From positions 1 to 37,792 of the forward strand of contig CALWQJ010000007.1 in the NCBI GenBank assembly GCA_944383645.1: a DNA stretch of 37,792 nucleotides. The letters run 5' to 3'. Of the stretch, positions 1 through 7,878 are shown piece by piece; positions within the stretch are counted from its first letter, which is position 1, and every line of letters starts with the position of its first letter. The position numbers and the translations under genes are program-made. The DNA is from an uncultured Merdimonas sp. (GTDB taxonomy: Bacteria > Bacillota > Clostridia > Lachnospirales > Lachnospiraceae). The notes below the pieces were generated by a model. It was given only the letters and a program-made list of their open reading frames with translations. It ran no database searches and was not told the DNA's origin.

Positions 1-14
1 TACTGTACTGTCTT

Positions 15-611
15 CTATCTGTCTTCCGGATTTGCCAGCATGTCGATGGCCTTGGGAAGCAGCACCCACTCTGCCTCCTCCATCACGCGCCGCTGCAAGG
101 TCTCCGGCGTGTCGCCTTCCTTGACCTCCACAGCCTTCTGGAGGAGAATCGGGCCTGTATCGGTTCCTTCATCCACGAAATGCACCGTGGCGCCCGTCAC
201 CTTCACTCCGCGGGCCAGGGCCGCCTCATGAACCTTCAGCCCATAATAGCCGGTGCCGCAGAAGGAAGGAATCAGGGAAGGATGGATATTGATGATCCGG
301 CCCCGGTACTCCTCTATGATTTTCTCCGGAATCACCACCAGGCAGCCGGCCAGAACCACCAGATCCGCCCCGCTGTCCTGAATGGCCTTCAGAAGCGCCT
401 CGTCAAAGGCCTCCTTTGAGCCGTATTCCTTCCGGGACACGCACACGGCGGGCACGCCGTGCTTCTTCGCCCGCTCCAGAGCGTAGGCCTTCGGGTTGTT
501 GCTGATGACAGACACGATCTTTGCATTCCGGATGCGCCCTGTCTCCACCGCGTCCAGGATGGCCTGCAGGTTCGTGCCTCCGCCGGATACCAGAACCGCT
601 GCCTTTAGCAT
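15..611 (-). CDS. purN: Phosphoribosylglycinamide formyltransferase
   Basis: PurN transfers a formyl group from 10-formyltetrahydrofolate to GAR in the third step of cytosolic purine synthesis. The 198-residue length is normal. An N-terminal nucleotide-binding loop, SGGGTNLQA, lies at residues 9-17. The catalytic triad of the family is visible as N108 and H110 ([11 protein letters not shown]) and D151 ([12 protein letters not shown]). The ATG overlaps the purM stop by seven bases (ATGCTAA), and a GGGAG site sits seven bases upstream, so translation is probably coupled to purM. The gene ends 14 bases from the window edge, and the operon may continue beyond it. Confidence 0.97.
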   Translation of the reverse strand: MLKAAVLVSGGGTNLQAILDAVETGRIRNAKIVSVISNNPKAYALERAKKHGVPAVCVSRKEYGSKEAFDEALLKAIQDSGADLVVLAGCLVVIPEKIIEEYRGRIINIHPSLIPSFCGTGYYGLKVHEAALARGVKVTGATVHFVDEGTDTGPILLQKAVEVKEGDTPETLQRRVMEEAEWVLLPKAIDMLANPEDR

Positions 612-1630
612 AATGTCACTCCCTTTTCTCCTGCCTGCACCTCGCCCAGGATATAGGGCGTCTCGCCGGATTCACGGACAGCCGCCACGCAGGCGTCCGC
701 CTGGGACGGATCCACCGCCAGAACCATGCCGATTCCCATGTTGAAGGTATTGTACATCATCTGCTCCTCGATGCGTCCGTCCTCCTTCAGCATACGGAAG
801 ATCATGGGCACCTCATAGCTGTCCTTTTTCATGACAGCCCGCGCGCCCTCCGGCAGCATCCGGGGAACATTCTCATAAAAGCCGCCGCCTGTGATATGGC
901 TGCAGCCCTTGATATGCACGCCGGCGTCCTTCACCGTCTTCAGAGCCTTCACATAGATCTTGGTCGGCTCGATCAGGGCCTCTCCCAGGGTTCTGCCAAG
1001 GCTCTCGAAATATGTATTCATATACTCTTCCTTCATGGTGAAGACCTTGCGCACCAGGGAAAAGCCGTTGCTGTGTACGCCCGAGGAGGCGATTCCCACC
1101 AGCACGTCGCCCGCCTTGATATCAGCGCCTGTGATCAGATCCTTCTGATCCACCACGCCCACCGCGAAGCCGGCCAGATCGTACTCGTCCACCGGATAGA
1201 AGCCCGGCATCTCCGCAGTCTCGCCGCCGATCAGGGCCGCGCCCGCCTGGCGGCAGCCTTCCGCCACGCCGCTTACGATGGTCGCGATCCGCTCCGGGAT
1301 ATTTCTTCCGCAGGCAATGTAATCCAGGAAAAACAGGGGCTCGCCGCCCGCGCAGGCAATGTCGTTCACACACATGGCCACGCAGTCGATGCCCACCGTG
1401 TCATGCTTGTTCATCAGGAACGCCAGCTTCAGCTTCGTTCCCACGCCGTCCGTGCCGGACACCAGCGTCGGCTTCTCCATGTTCTTGAAGCTCTCCATGG
1501 AAAAAGCGCCGGAAAATCCGCCCAGGCCCGTAAGCACCTCCGGGCGCATGGTCCGCTGTACGTGCTCCTTCATCAGCTCCACTGACCGGTAACCGGCCTC
1601 AATATCTACACCAGCATTCTTGTAATCCAT
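605..1630 (-). CDS. purM: Phosphoribosylformylglycinamidine cyclo-ligase (AIR synthetase)
   Basis: PurM closes the imidazole ring, converting FGAM to AIR with ATP. At 341 residues it is full length and colinear with the family: [13 protein letters not shown] at the start, the [13 protein letters not shown] segment in the N-terminal half, the [11 protein letters not shown] signature near residue 140, and [13 protein letters not shown] in the C-terminal domain. The ATG follows a GGGAGGG site about ten bases upstream. It is the middle gene of purE-purM-purN, with 29 bases to purE and a seven-base overlap with purN. Nothing unusual is visible. Confidence 0.97.
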   Translation of the reverse strand: MDYKNAGVDIEAGYRSVELMKEHVQRTMRPEVLTGLGGFSGAFSMESFKNMEKPTLVSGTDGVGTKLKLAFLMNKHDTVGIDCVAMCVNDIACAGGEPLFFLDYIACGRNIPERIATIVSGVAEGCRQAGAALIGGETAEMPGFYPVDEYDLAGFAVGVVDQKDLITGADIKAGDVLVGIASSGVHSNGFSLVRKVFTMKEEYMNTYFESLGRTLGEALIEPTKIYVKALKTVKDAGVHIKGCSHITGGGFYENVPRMLPEGARAVMKKDSYEVPMIFRMLKEDGRIEEQMMYNTFNMGIGMVLAVDPSQADACVAAVRESGETPYILGEVQAGEKGVTLC

Positions 1631-1659
1631 ACTGTCATTTCCCTCCCGTATCTTCGCGT

Positions 1660-2160
1660 TTAATAATTCTTCCAGCCTACCTCGGAAAGCCGCTCCGCCT
1701 TCTTCTCCACCTGCTCCTTCAGATTCGCAGAATAGGCCTTCAGCCTTTCCAGAAGCTCCGGATCGGAGGTCGCCAGAATCTTCGCTGCCAGAAGTCCCGC
1801 GTTCGCGCCGCCGTTAATAGCCACCGTAGCCACCGGGATTCCGGAGGGCATCTGGACGATGGAGTACAGGGAATCCCTTCCTCCCAGAGACGTGGTGTGC
1901 ATCGGAATGCCGATGACAGGCATGGGGAAAATCGCCGCGCACATGCCCGGCAGATGGGCCGCCATTCCGGCTCCCGCGATAATCACCTTGAAGCCTCTGC
2001 TCTCCGCGCTCTTCGCGTACTCAAAAAATACGTCCGGCTCTCTGTGGGCGGAAATGATCGTCATCTCGAAATCCACGCCCAGCTGCTCCAGCACCTCAGC
2101 CGCCTTCTTCATGATGGGCATATCCGAATCGCTGCCCATGACAATGCCTACCTTAGCCAT
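1660..2160 (-). CDS. purE: N5-carboxyaminoimidazole ribonucleotide mutase
   Basis: PurE forms CAIR, from N5-CAIR in class I enzymes. The 166-residue protein has the family core GSDSD at residues 9-13 and SAHREPD from residue 37, with the conserved His at 39. The GMAAHLPG segment and the PMPVIGIPM strand that line the active site follow. The sequence fits class I PurE, but no purK is present here to confirm the N5-CAIR route. The start codon lies six bases after a GGGAGG site. It is the first gene of the purE-purM-purN unit and has its own promoter at 2244-2272. Confidence 0.96.
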   Translation of the reverse strand: MAKVGIVMGSDSDMPIMKKAAEVLEQLGVDFEMTIISAHREPDVFFEYAKSAESRGFKVIIAGAGMAAHLPGMCAAIFPMPVIGIPMHTTSLGGRDSLYSIVQMPSGIPVATVAINGGANAGLLAAKILATSDPELLERLKAYSANLKEQVEKKAERLSEVGWKNY

Positions 2161-2182
2161 AAAGTACCTCCCTGTGATAATT

Positions 2183-2242
2183 ATGAATATTCATTAATGT
2201 TACTTATAAATCTTCCATTTTTCTTTTCTGTTGCTTATAAAT
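2183..2242 (-). repeat. Direct repeat and palindrome in purE leader
   Basis: The untranslated leader of purE holds two near-identical 14-base direct repeats reading ATTTATAAGYAACA on the minus strand (2229-2242 and 2198-2211, one mismatch, 31 bases apart). It also holds a perfect 12-base palindrome, ATGAATATTCAT, at 2183-2194, just upstream of the ribosome site. The leader is too short, and lacks the conserved core, for a purine riboswitch. A protein operator or simple AT-rich coincidence are both possible. Confidence 0.5.
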
Positions 2243-2243
2243 G

Positions 2244-2272
2244 AGTTTACCGTCCGGAACCCATTCTGTCAA
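2244..2272 (-). promoter_or_regulatory. Sigma-A type promoter for purE-purM-purN
   Basis: On the minus strand a perfect -35 TTGACA (2267-2272) is followed, after a 17-base spacer, by a -10 of TAAACT (2244-2249, four of six matches). Transcription would start near 2237 and give a leader of about 76 bases before the purE ATG. The promoter sits in the short gap after the M29 peptidase gene, so the pur genes can be transcribed independently of the upstream unit. Confidence 0.75.
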
Positions 2273-2327
2273 CCCATAAGTGTGCGCGGCTGCCGCATCT
2301 GAAAGCCCCACCCGCCGCTCCCGCGTG

Positions 2328-4409
2328 TCAGCGTGCCTCCTCATCAAAGGGCCGGTTCAGTTCCTCCGTGCCCGGCAGCACAAAACGCCCCTTCTCGATC
2401 AGAGAGATTCTGCCGCCGTCCGGCCGCACCACCGTAATGCTGTCCAGCTCGTCGTAGGGAATCGTGATGTCCGTATGGCAGTTAAAATACGCCTTCGACA
2501 CATCCTCCCTCCGGAGAACCGAGCATTCATTATCCTTAGCCATGATCTGCTTTCCGTCCGGGTTATACGTGGGATTGTCCTCCGACCAGGAATAGCAGGT
2601 GTCGCCCACCGCGAAATGGGGGCCCATCTTCTCCGCGATCAGAATCGGAAGCTTCGGGCCGATCCCGTACCTCTTCGCCGTCATGTAAGCCGTGGTGTTC
2701 GTGCCGATGGCAAACTCGCCCAGGGGCAGGGTGTCATGGTTGAACAGCACGTTGTTTTTGATGAATTTCCGGTTTTCCTCCGGATCCTCAAAATTACGGC
2801 AGCTGTAGGAGGCGATCCGTCCGTCCCGGAACGTAAGCTCCAGATCCAGATATTTCAGATCGTTCAGATAGACCTCGCTTACATGGAGGACGCCTTCCGT
2901 CCCCGCAAGCTTCGGAGAGGTGAAGACCTCGCCCACCGGAATATTCACATCCGCCACGCAGTTTTCAAAGGCCGTCTCCTTCCCCGGATTCTGCGGGCGC
3001 TGAAGCTGAACCCGCAGATCGGTCCGGTTGGCGCCCGCTCCCTTGATCTCCACGTACTCTCCCTCATCCAGGGCGTCGATCAGTTTTTGCTGGATCCCCT
3101 GGTACAAATGGTAATCCAGATTGTTGATCTTTACAATCTCCTCGAAGATCTCCTCAAAATTCTCCCCAATCTCCGGGATCGGCCAGGCTATGATGGTAAA
3201 GCTCCGCTCGTCCCCGGGGATATACTGGTTGACCAGGCGGCCGGACTCGCTGTTGTAAAAGACGCTCAGCTCCTGCTGCTTCTCGTCAAGCTTCAGGGCC
3301 TCCGGGCAGCTCTCGGGAAGGAAGGGCTTCTCCCCAAAGATTTCCATGACCGCCGGCCCCGCGTGGACGGCCGCCAGCTCCTTATACTGCTCGTACGCTC
3401 CGTGAAGAACCGAAAGACGCCGCTCCACCAGCTTCCTGTCCAGATAGAGGGCGCTGTCCTCCTTGTGGTCGAAGACATACTGCTTGCTGGGCGGAGTGCT
3501 GCAGTACCCGGGATTCCCCTGGGGCCTGCGGTTCAGGCTGTGGCGCGCCTCCCGGTAGAGGATGCTCGAAAGGCCCATGTTCTCAAACTGGGCGATGGCG
3601 GAGCGCACCACCCGCTCAAAGCCCAGGGAATAGCGGATGTTGACCGTCTTTTTCTTTCCCAGATCGATCCCGGCGTTCACAAAGCCCAGCCGGTAGCCCT
3701 CCGTGAAGGTGGACGCCATGGCGTCGATCCGCTCCTTCGGCAGCCCCGCCAGGAAGCGGCTTGTCTCCAATTCATTTTCTGAAATATATTCCCCGAAGCG
3801 GTACAGGTACCGGGGATCGCTTAAATCCGCCCCGCAGATGATATCCCGGGCAAAGCTTAAGGAGGGATCCAGCTGTTCCCGGATCCGCCGCGGGATGAAC
3901 ACGTCACAGTAATCGCTCACATACCAGTAGATCGTCTGGCGCAGGCTCTTCACGGACGGAGCCTCCTCCTCAAACCCATTATAGATCTCGATAAACAGCT
4001 CCGCCGCCATCGTCAGATCCTCATACCGCTGCTCCGCCGCCCAGGCAGCCATGCCCCGGATCTCTGTATAGAGAAAGCTCAAAATCTGCCCGTATCCTTC
4101 GCCCAGCAGCCGCACCGCGTACGCCGGATTCGCGTAGCTGCTCTTATAGGCTTCCCCTTCGATATCCGCGTAAAGCCTCCGGTTCTGCTCCTGAAGCCCG
4201 GAAAGCGGCCTTTCCTCCAGGCGGCCCAGCCGTATCGTTTCCGCAAAATCCGCCGCCTCCAGGATAAAATCCGCCGTCCTCTGAAAATAATCATAAAATG
4301 GAGCTGACACGGCTGTCTCTTCCTTCATCGCCCGTATCCGCTCCATTGAAAGAACATACCTCTCCCGGATCTCTTCTTCCTCTTCCCTGCGGTCTGTCTC
4401 CATTTCCAT
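2328..4409 (-). CDS. M29-family metallo-aminopeptidase with long N-terminal extension
   Basis: This is a probable cytosolic aminopeptidase of the M29 (AmpS/PepS, aminopeptidase T) family, which removes N-terminal residues using two metal ions. The C-terminal part carries the family ligand pattern: GEVFTSP with E494, LGEFAIG with E565, EKMGPH with H598, a tyrosine at 606, and CHTDI with H645 and D647. At 693 residues it is far longer than the roughly 410 of classical members. The extra 280 or so residues are N-terminal, start with a charged EEEEE helix and match nothing I recognise. The start at 4409 (MEMETDRR) has GGAGG ten bases upstream; the in-frame extension to 4562 would run through the preceding gene and is rejected. 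It is the last gene of the tail behind the pyr genes. Confidence 0.85.
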   Translation of the reverse strand: MEMETDRREEEEEIRERYVLSMERIRAMKEETAVSAPFYDYFQRTADFILEAADFAETIRLGRLEERPLSGLQEQNRRLYADIEGEAYKSSYANPAYAVRLLGEGYGQILSFLYTEIRGMAAWAAEQRYEDLTMAAELFIEIYNGFEEEAPSVKSLRQTIYWYVSDYCDVFIPRRIREQLDPSLSFARDIICGADLSDPRYLYRFGEYISENELETSRFLAGLPKERIDAMASTFTEGYRLGFVNAGIDLGKKKTVNIRYSLGFERVVRSAIAQFENMGLSSILYREARHSLNRRPQGNPGYCSTPPSKQYVFDHKEDSALYLDRKLVERRLSVLHGAYEQYKELAAVHAGPAVMEIFGEKPFLPESCPEALKLDEKQQELSVFYNSESGRLVNQYIPGDERSFTIIAWPIPEIGENFEEIFEEIVKINNLDYHLYQGIQQKLIDALDEGEYVEIKGAGANRTDLRVQLQRPQNPGKETAFENCVADVNIPVGEVFTSPKLAGTEGVLHVSEVYLNDLKYLDLELTFRDGRIASYSCRNFEDPEENRKFIKNNVLFNHDTLPLGEFAIGTNTTAYMTAKRYGIGPKLPILIAEKMGPHFAVGDTCYSWSEDNPTYNPDGKQIMAKDNECSVLRREDVSKAYFNCHTDITIPYDELDSITVVRPDGGRISLIEKGRFVLPGTEELNRPFDEEAR

Positions 4410-4423
4410 CCTTTTTCTGCCTC

Positions 4424-4735
4424 CTACATTCCTATGATGCCGATTACCGCCCAGCCGATGAACAGAACCCCGTCCAGCACCGCCCCGGCCTGGGAGGAAA
4501 TGTAATACACGTCCTCCTCCTGAAAGCCCCGGACCGCCAGCACAAAGCCTGTGATGCTGCAAAGCAGGGCCAGCATGCCCATCAGCCCCACGGCGCTTCC
4601 CGCCTGCCCGGACAGCTGGTAGGACATAGAAAGGGATACCGCCGTCAGGATCAGGGCCGCCGCGCCCAGGCCCAGAGACGCAAGCCCCTGCCTGGTATGC
4701 TTCTTGTCTGTAAATTTATAATTTCTTCTCGCCAT
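4424..4735 (-). CDS. Small three-helix membrane protein (DUF6142-like)
   Basis: The 103-residue protein has a basic N-terminus (MARRNYKFTDKKHTRQG) followed by three hydrophobic helices at roughly 18-38, 48-68 and 82-102. It resembles small Firmicute membrane proteins grouped as DUF6142, but I give that name from memory with moderate confidence and no function is known. The ATG has GGAGGAG just upstream. The gene overlaps the end of the VanZ-like gene by 20 bases, so the two are probably translationally coupled. The peptidase gene follows 14 bases downstream. Confidence 0.75.
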   Translation of the reverse strand: MARRNYKFTDKKHTRQGLASLGLGAAALILTAVSLSMSYQLSGQAGSAVGLMGMLALLCSITGFVLAVRGFQEEDVYYISSQAGAVLDGVLFIGWAVIGIIGM

Positions 4736-5189
4736 ATTTTCTCCTCCAGCACCGCCGGATCAGCAGGAAAATCAGGTATCCGATGCATCCGCCGACGGTG
4801 TTCAGCAACAGATCGTCGACGTCGAAGCAGCCCACCCGCAGAATCAGCTGCATGGTCTCCGCCAGCAGGCTGGCCGCAAACGACAGCACCGCGATCCTCC
4901 AAAAGCTCTGGAGGCGCTCAAATAAAAGCGGAAGCCCGCAGCCGTAGGGAATGAAGACCACCACATTTCCCACCACATTGAGCAGGACCGCCGGCATGCC
5001 GAGAATGTCCCGGTATGTCAGGAAGCGCCGGATCTCCTGGAACAGCACCAGATTATACCGGTACTCCGCGTGGGCCTCCGTCCTCCCGTAGCTTTCTGAG
5101 AAAAACATGAAATAAATCAGGCACGCCAGATACAACACCAGCAGTACCCGCCCCCCTGTCTTCAGCTTCTTTATGGAATTTCTGCTCAT
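4716..5189 (-). CDS. VanZ-family membrane protein
   Basis: The 157-residue polytopic protein has four predicted helices and the VanZ pattern: a central NVVGNVVVFIPYG segment, ETMQLILRVGCFDVDDLLLNTVGG with the conserved E..Q and DVDD-N-G positions, and a basic C-terminal tail. VanZ of the vancomycin operon gives low-level teicoplanin resistance. Stand-alone homologues are widespread and mostly uncharacterised, so resistance should not be assumed. The ribosome site (GGCAGGG) is modest. It lies between a 50-residue membrane protein and the three-helix protein, whose start it overlaps. Confidence 0.88.
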   Translation of the reverse strand: MSRNSIKKLKTGGRVLLVLYLACLIYFMFFSESYGRTEAHAEYRYNLVLFQEIRRFLTYRDILGMPAVLLNVVGNVVVFIPYGCGLPLLFERLQSFWRIAVLSFAASLLAETMQLILRVGCFDVDDLLLNTVGGCIGYLIFLLIRRCWRRKYGEKKL

Positions 5190-5206
5190 TCTGCCCTGCC
5201 TTTGCC

Positions 5207-5359
5207 TTAGAAAATCAGCTCAGATCTGGACTTTAACAGCCTCGCTCCGTTAATCACCATCAGGATCCCCGCCGCAAGCCCTGTCACCAGAAGAATGATG
5301 CCAAGCGCCAGGCTGCCTGCTCCTGTATTCGTCATCGTCTTATATGCCTTTTCACTCAT
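5207..5359 (-). CDS. 50-residue single-pass membrane protein
   Basis: This is a short ORF of 50 codons starting MSEKAYKTMTNTGAGSLALG and ending ARLLKSRSELIF. It has one strongly hydrophobic helix (about residues 15-39) flanked by a charged N-terminus and a basic C-terminus. A strong GGAGGT lies six bases upstream of the ATG at 5359; a second in-frame ATG at 5365 sits too close to it. The hydrophobic pattern, ribosome site and fit between pyrE and vanZ support a real gene. I recognise no function. It may be a partner of the neighbouring small membrane proteins. Confidence 0.75.
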   Translation of the reverse strand: MSEKAYKTMTNTGAGSLALGIILLVTGLAAGILMVINGARLLKSRSELIF

Positions 5360-5383
5360 CTGCATACCTCCTGCTCTTTCCCT

Positions 5384-5426
5384 GTCCGTCTGCGCGGACG
5401 GCGGCAGCCGCCGCCCCCACAGGCGG
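5384..5426 (-). other. Alternative GC-rich hairpins after pyrE
   Basis: Between the pyrE stop and the 50-residue ORF the sequence can fold as GGCGGC(5400-5405)/GCCGCC(5410-5415) next to GTCCG(5384-5388)/CGGAC(5395-5399). Alternatively CCGCC(5411-5415) can pair with GGCGG(5422-5426). The first and last folds share bases and exclude each other. No U-run follows, so a plain terminator is unlikely. A stability or processing element is possible. Confidence 0.45.
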
Positions 5427-5429
5427 TTC

Positions 5430-6110
5430 CTATTTTACTCCGTACTGTTCGTAGTATGCGTCGATCGCCGCCTTTAATGCGTCGTCAATGATGACTCTTC
5501 CCTGGTACGGGCGGTTGTAGAGATACTCCACCACGTCCGCCATGGTCACAATGGCATTAGCCCGAAAGCCGTAGAGTTCCTCGATTTCCTCCAGGGCGCT
5601 CTTCGTTCCGCCCTTTCCTACCTCCATGCGGTTCAGGGATACCATCAGGCCCAGGATCTCCACATCGGCGGCCCCTCTTACCTTGGGCACCGTCTCCTCC
5701 ATGGATTTGCCGGAGGTGGTCACGTCCTCAATCATGACGACGCGGTCCCCGTCCTTCAAGCTGCTTCCCAGGAAGCTTCCCTTATCCGCGCCGTGATCCT
5801 TCTCTTCCTTCCGGTCGGAGCAGTAGCGGACCTCCCTGCCGTACAGCTCACTGTAGGCCATCGCCGTGGCCACGCTGATGGGAATGCCCTTGTAGGCCGG
5901 CCCGAACAGCACGTCGAAATCGTCCCCGTAGGTGCTGTGAATGGCCTTCGCGTAATATTCTCCCAGCTTCCTTAACTGGGCTCCGGTCACGTACGCCCCC
6001 GCGTTCATGAAAAACGGGGATTTTCTGCCGCTCTTGAGCGTAAACTCACCGAACTTCAGAGCCTGGCAGTCTATCATAAATTCAATAAATTCCTGCTTGT
6101 ACTGTTCCAT
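5430..6110 (-). CDS. pyrE: Orotate phosphoribosyltransferase
   Basis: PyrE joins orotate and PRPP to give OMP in cytosolic UMP synthesis. The chosen start, MEQYKQEF at 6110, gives 226 residues and has GGAGGAG nine bases upstream; a GTG-initiated extension to 6152 lacks such a site. The PRPP-binding loop reads VVMIEDVTTSGKS in the second half, and the FTLKSGRKSPFF segment near the N-terminus contacts orotate in this family. It lies 85 bases after pyrD and is the last recognised pyrimidine gene of the operon. Confidence 0.96.
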   Translation of the reverse strand: MEQYKQEFIEFMIDCQALKFGEFTLKSGRKSPFFMNAGAYVTGAQLRKLGEYYAKAIHSTYGDDFDVLFGPAYKGIPISVATAMAYSELYGREVRYCSDRKEEKDHGADKGSFLGSSLKDGDRVVMIEDVTTSGKSMEETVPKVRGAADVEILGLMVSLNRMEVGKGGTKSALEEIEELYGFRANAIVTMADVVEYLYNRPYQGRVIIDDALKAAIDAYYEQYGVK

Positions 6111-6195
6111 AGCTTCCAACTCCTCCAGTCTGCTTTCTTCCAATTTTAACACAAGTTTCCTGCCTTGTGAACTCCTATTCCCCAGGGTCTGCGGT

Positions 6196-7101
6196 TCATT
6201 TTACGGCCCCGATAAGCTCCCGGATGTCCTCCACCTGGTAACGCTCCATATAGGCCCGGATTCCCTCCACTGTCTCCTTTGCGGCGAAGGGGTTCGCGAA
6301 GTTCGCGGTTCCCACAGACACCGCCGTGGCTCCCGCCAGGATAAATTCCATGGCGTCCTCCCCGTTCATGATTCCCCCCATGCCAATGATGGGCAGGGAG
6401 ACCGCCTGGGCCGCCTGGTATACCATCCGCACCGCCACCGGCTTCACCGCCGGGCCGGACAGGCCTCCGGTCTTATTGGCGATGGCAAAGGCGCGCTTAT
6501 GGATGTCGATCTTCATTCCGGTAATCGTATTGATCAGGGAGAGTACGTCCGCGCCGCCGGCCTCGGCCGCCCGGGCCATCTCCGCGATGTCCGTGACGTT
6601 GGGGCTCAGCTTCATGATCACCGGCTGCTTCGCATGGCGCTTCACTTCCCTCGTGATGGCCTCCAGGGCGTCCGGTTTCTGGCCGAAGGCGATGCCGCCC
6701 TCCTTGACATTCGGGCAGGAGACATTGATCTCCAGCATATCTACCGGCTCATCAGACAGGCGCTCCACCACCTCGCAGTAGTCCTCCACGGTCTTTCCGC
6801 AGACGTTGACAATGATTTTCGTGTCGTACTGCTTCAGAAGCGGAAGATCCCGCTCAAGAAACACGTCGATGCCCGGATTCTGAAGGCCGATGGCGTTCAG
6901 CATGCCGCTCTTCGTCTCCGCGATGCGGGGCACAGGATTGCCCGGCCAGGGCACGTTCGCCACGCCCTTGGTGACAATGGCGCCTAAGGCTCCCAGGTCA
7001 TAGAATTCTCCATATTCTCCGCTGGAGCCGAAGGTCCCCGACGCGGTCATGACCGGGTTTTTCAGCTCCACGCCTGCCAGGTTCACACTCATATTTCTCA
7101 T
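6196..7101 (-). CDS. pyrD: Dihydroorotate dehydrogenase, NAD-dependent catalytic subunit (class 1B)
   Basis: This FMN-containing barrel subunit oxidises dihydroorotate to orotate. At 301 residues it has the class 1 features: an N-terminal NPVMTASGTFGSSGEY segment, the EINVSCPNVKEGG active-site strand with the catalytic Cys of class 1B enzymes, and the C-terminal IGMGGI glycine-rich phosphate site. The pairing with pyrK immediately upstream shows the 1B heterotetramer, in which electrons pass through PyrK to NAD. The ATG overlaps the pyrK stop by four bases (ATGA). Confidence 0.96.
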   Translation of the reverse strand: MRNMSVNLAGVELKNPVMTASGTFGSSGEYGEFYDLGALGAIVTKGVANVPWPGNPVPRIAETKSGMLNAIGLQNPGIDVFLERDLPLLKQYDTKIIVNVCGKTVEDYCEVVERLSDEPVDMLEINVSCPNVKEGGIAFGQKPDALEAITREVKRHAKQPVIMKLSPNVTDIAEMARAAEAGGADVLSLINTITGMKIDIHKRAFAIANKTGGLSGPAVKPVAVRMVYQAAQAVSLPIIGMGGIMNGEDAMEFILAGATAVSVGTANFANPFAAKETVEGIRAYMERYQVEDIRELIGAVK

Positions 7102-7868
7102 AGTTCGATCTCCTCCGCCGCAAAGACAGGGCCGTCCTTGCAGATGCGCTTATTTTTCACGTTCGTATGGGCGTCCACATCCTTGGAGGTGCAGACGCAG
7201 GCCAGGCAGGCCCCGATTCCGCAGGCCATCCGCTCCTCCAGGGAGAGGTAGCAGTCGATTCCCTCCTCCGCCGCGTAGGCCTTCAGGGCGCGCAGCATGG
7301 GCGCGGGGCCGCAGGCAAAGATGGCGTCCGCCTCGAGCCGGTTTTCCCGGACGGCGTCCAGCACATTTCCCTTCGTCCCGGCGCTTCCGTCCTCGGTGGC
7401 CACATAAAGGGCCGCGTTCCGGGATAACTCCTCCTTCAGGAAGAGATCGCCGTTTCGGTAGCCCGATACGATTGTCTTGTCCCCGGACAGCCATTTCGCC
7501 AGCTCCACCATGGGAGGCACGCCGATGTCGCCGCCGATGAGGAGGGGCTTTTCATAGCCCTTATCCAGCGGGAAGCCGTTGCCCAGCGGGCCTATCAGCT
7601 CCAGGGTCTCTCCCGGGCCATAGCCGGAAAATTCCTGTGTGCCCGCTCCCACAGCCCGGTACACCAGGCGAAGCCTTCCGCTCTCCTTGTCCAGCTCACA
7701 GATACTGATGGGCCGGGGCAGAAGCCTGCTCTCGTCGCGGCAGTAGACCGACACGAACTGGCCGGGCCGGGCCTCCCTTACAATATCGTCCGCATGCAGC
7801 CACAGGCTGTAGATCTGCTCTGAAATCTCCCGCTGCTCTAAGATCACAGCCGTCTCCTTGTATTTCAT
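7098..7868 (-). CDS. pyrK: Dihydroorotate dehydrogenase electron transfer subunit
   Basis: PyrK carries FAD and a 2Fe-2S cluster and passes electrons from PyrD to NAD. From the start MKYKETAV at 7868 the protein has 256 residues, the usual length. It shows an FAD-binding barrel with RPISI, a GPLGNGF loop, the GGDIGVPP nucleotide site, and a C-terminal cluster motif C-G-I-G-A-C-L-A-C-V-C followed by a fourth Cys in NKRICKDGPVF. GGGAGG lies five bases upstream of this start. The longer in-frame extension to 7997 overlaps pyrF and lacks family similarity. Ten bases separate it from pyrF. Confidence 0.96.
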   Translation of the reverse strand: MKYKETAVILEQREISEQIYSLWLHADDIVREARPGQFVSVYCRDESRLLPRPISICELDKESGRLRLVYRAVGAGTQEFSGYGPGETLELIGPLGNGFPLDKGYEKPLLIGGDIGVPPMVELAKWLSGDKTIVSGYRNGDLFLKEELSRNAALYVATEDGSAGTKGNVLDAVRENRLEADAIFACGPAPMLRALKAYAAEEGIDCYLSLEERMACGIGACLACVCTSKDVDAHTNVKNKRICKDGPVFAAEEIEL

Positions 7869-7878
7869 AAGCGCCTCC

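Noticed and set aside
2161-2243. Purine riboswitch in the purE leader
   Set aside because: The leader is only about 76 bases, lacks the conserved junction and loop sequences, and has no terminator.
2273-2327. Terminator after the M29 peptidase gene
   Set aside because: Only a four-base-pair hairpin (GCGG-CAG-CCGC) without a T-run is present.
2280-3782. Plus-strand open frame of 500 codons opposite the M29 peptidase
   Set aside because: The opposite strand carries all M29 metal ligands, and the plus frame has no recognisable motif.
4716-5189. Glycopeptide resistance determinant based on the VanZ domain
   Set aside because: No vanHAX or vanRS genes are nearby, and stand-alone VanZ proteins are common housekeeping-like genes.
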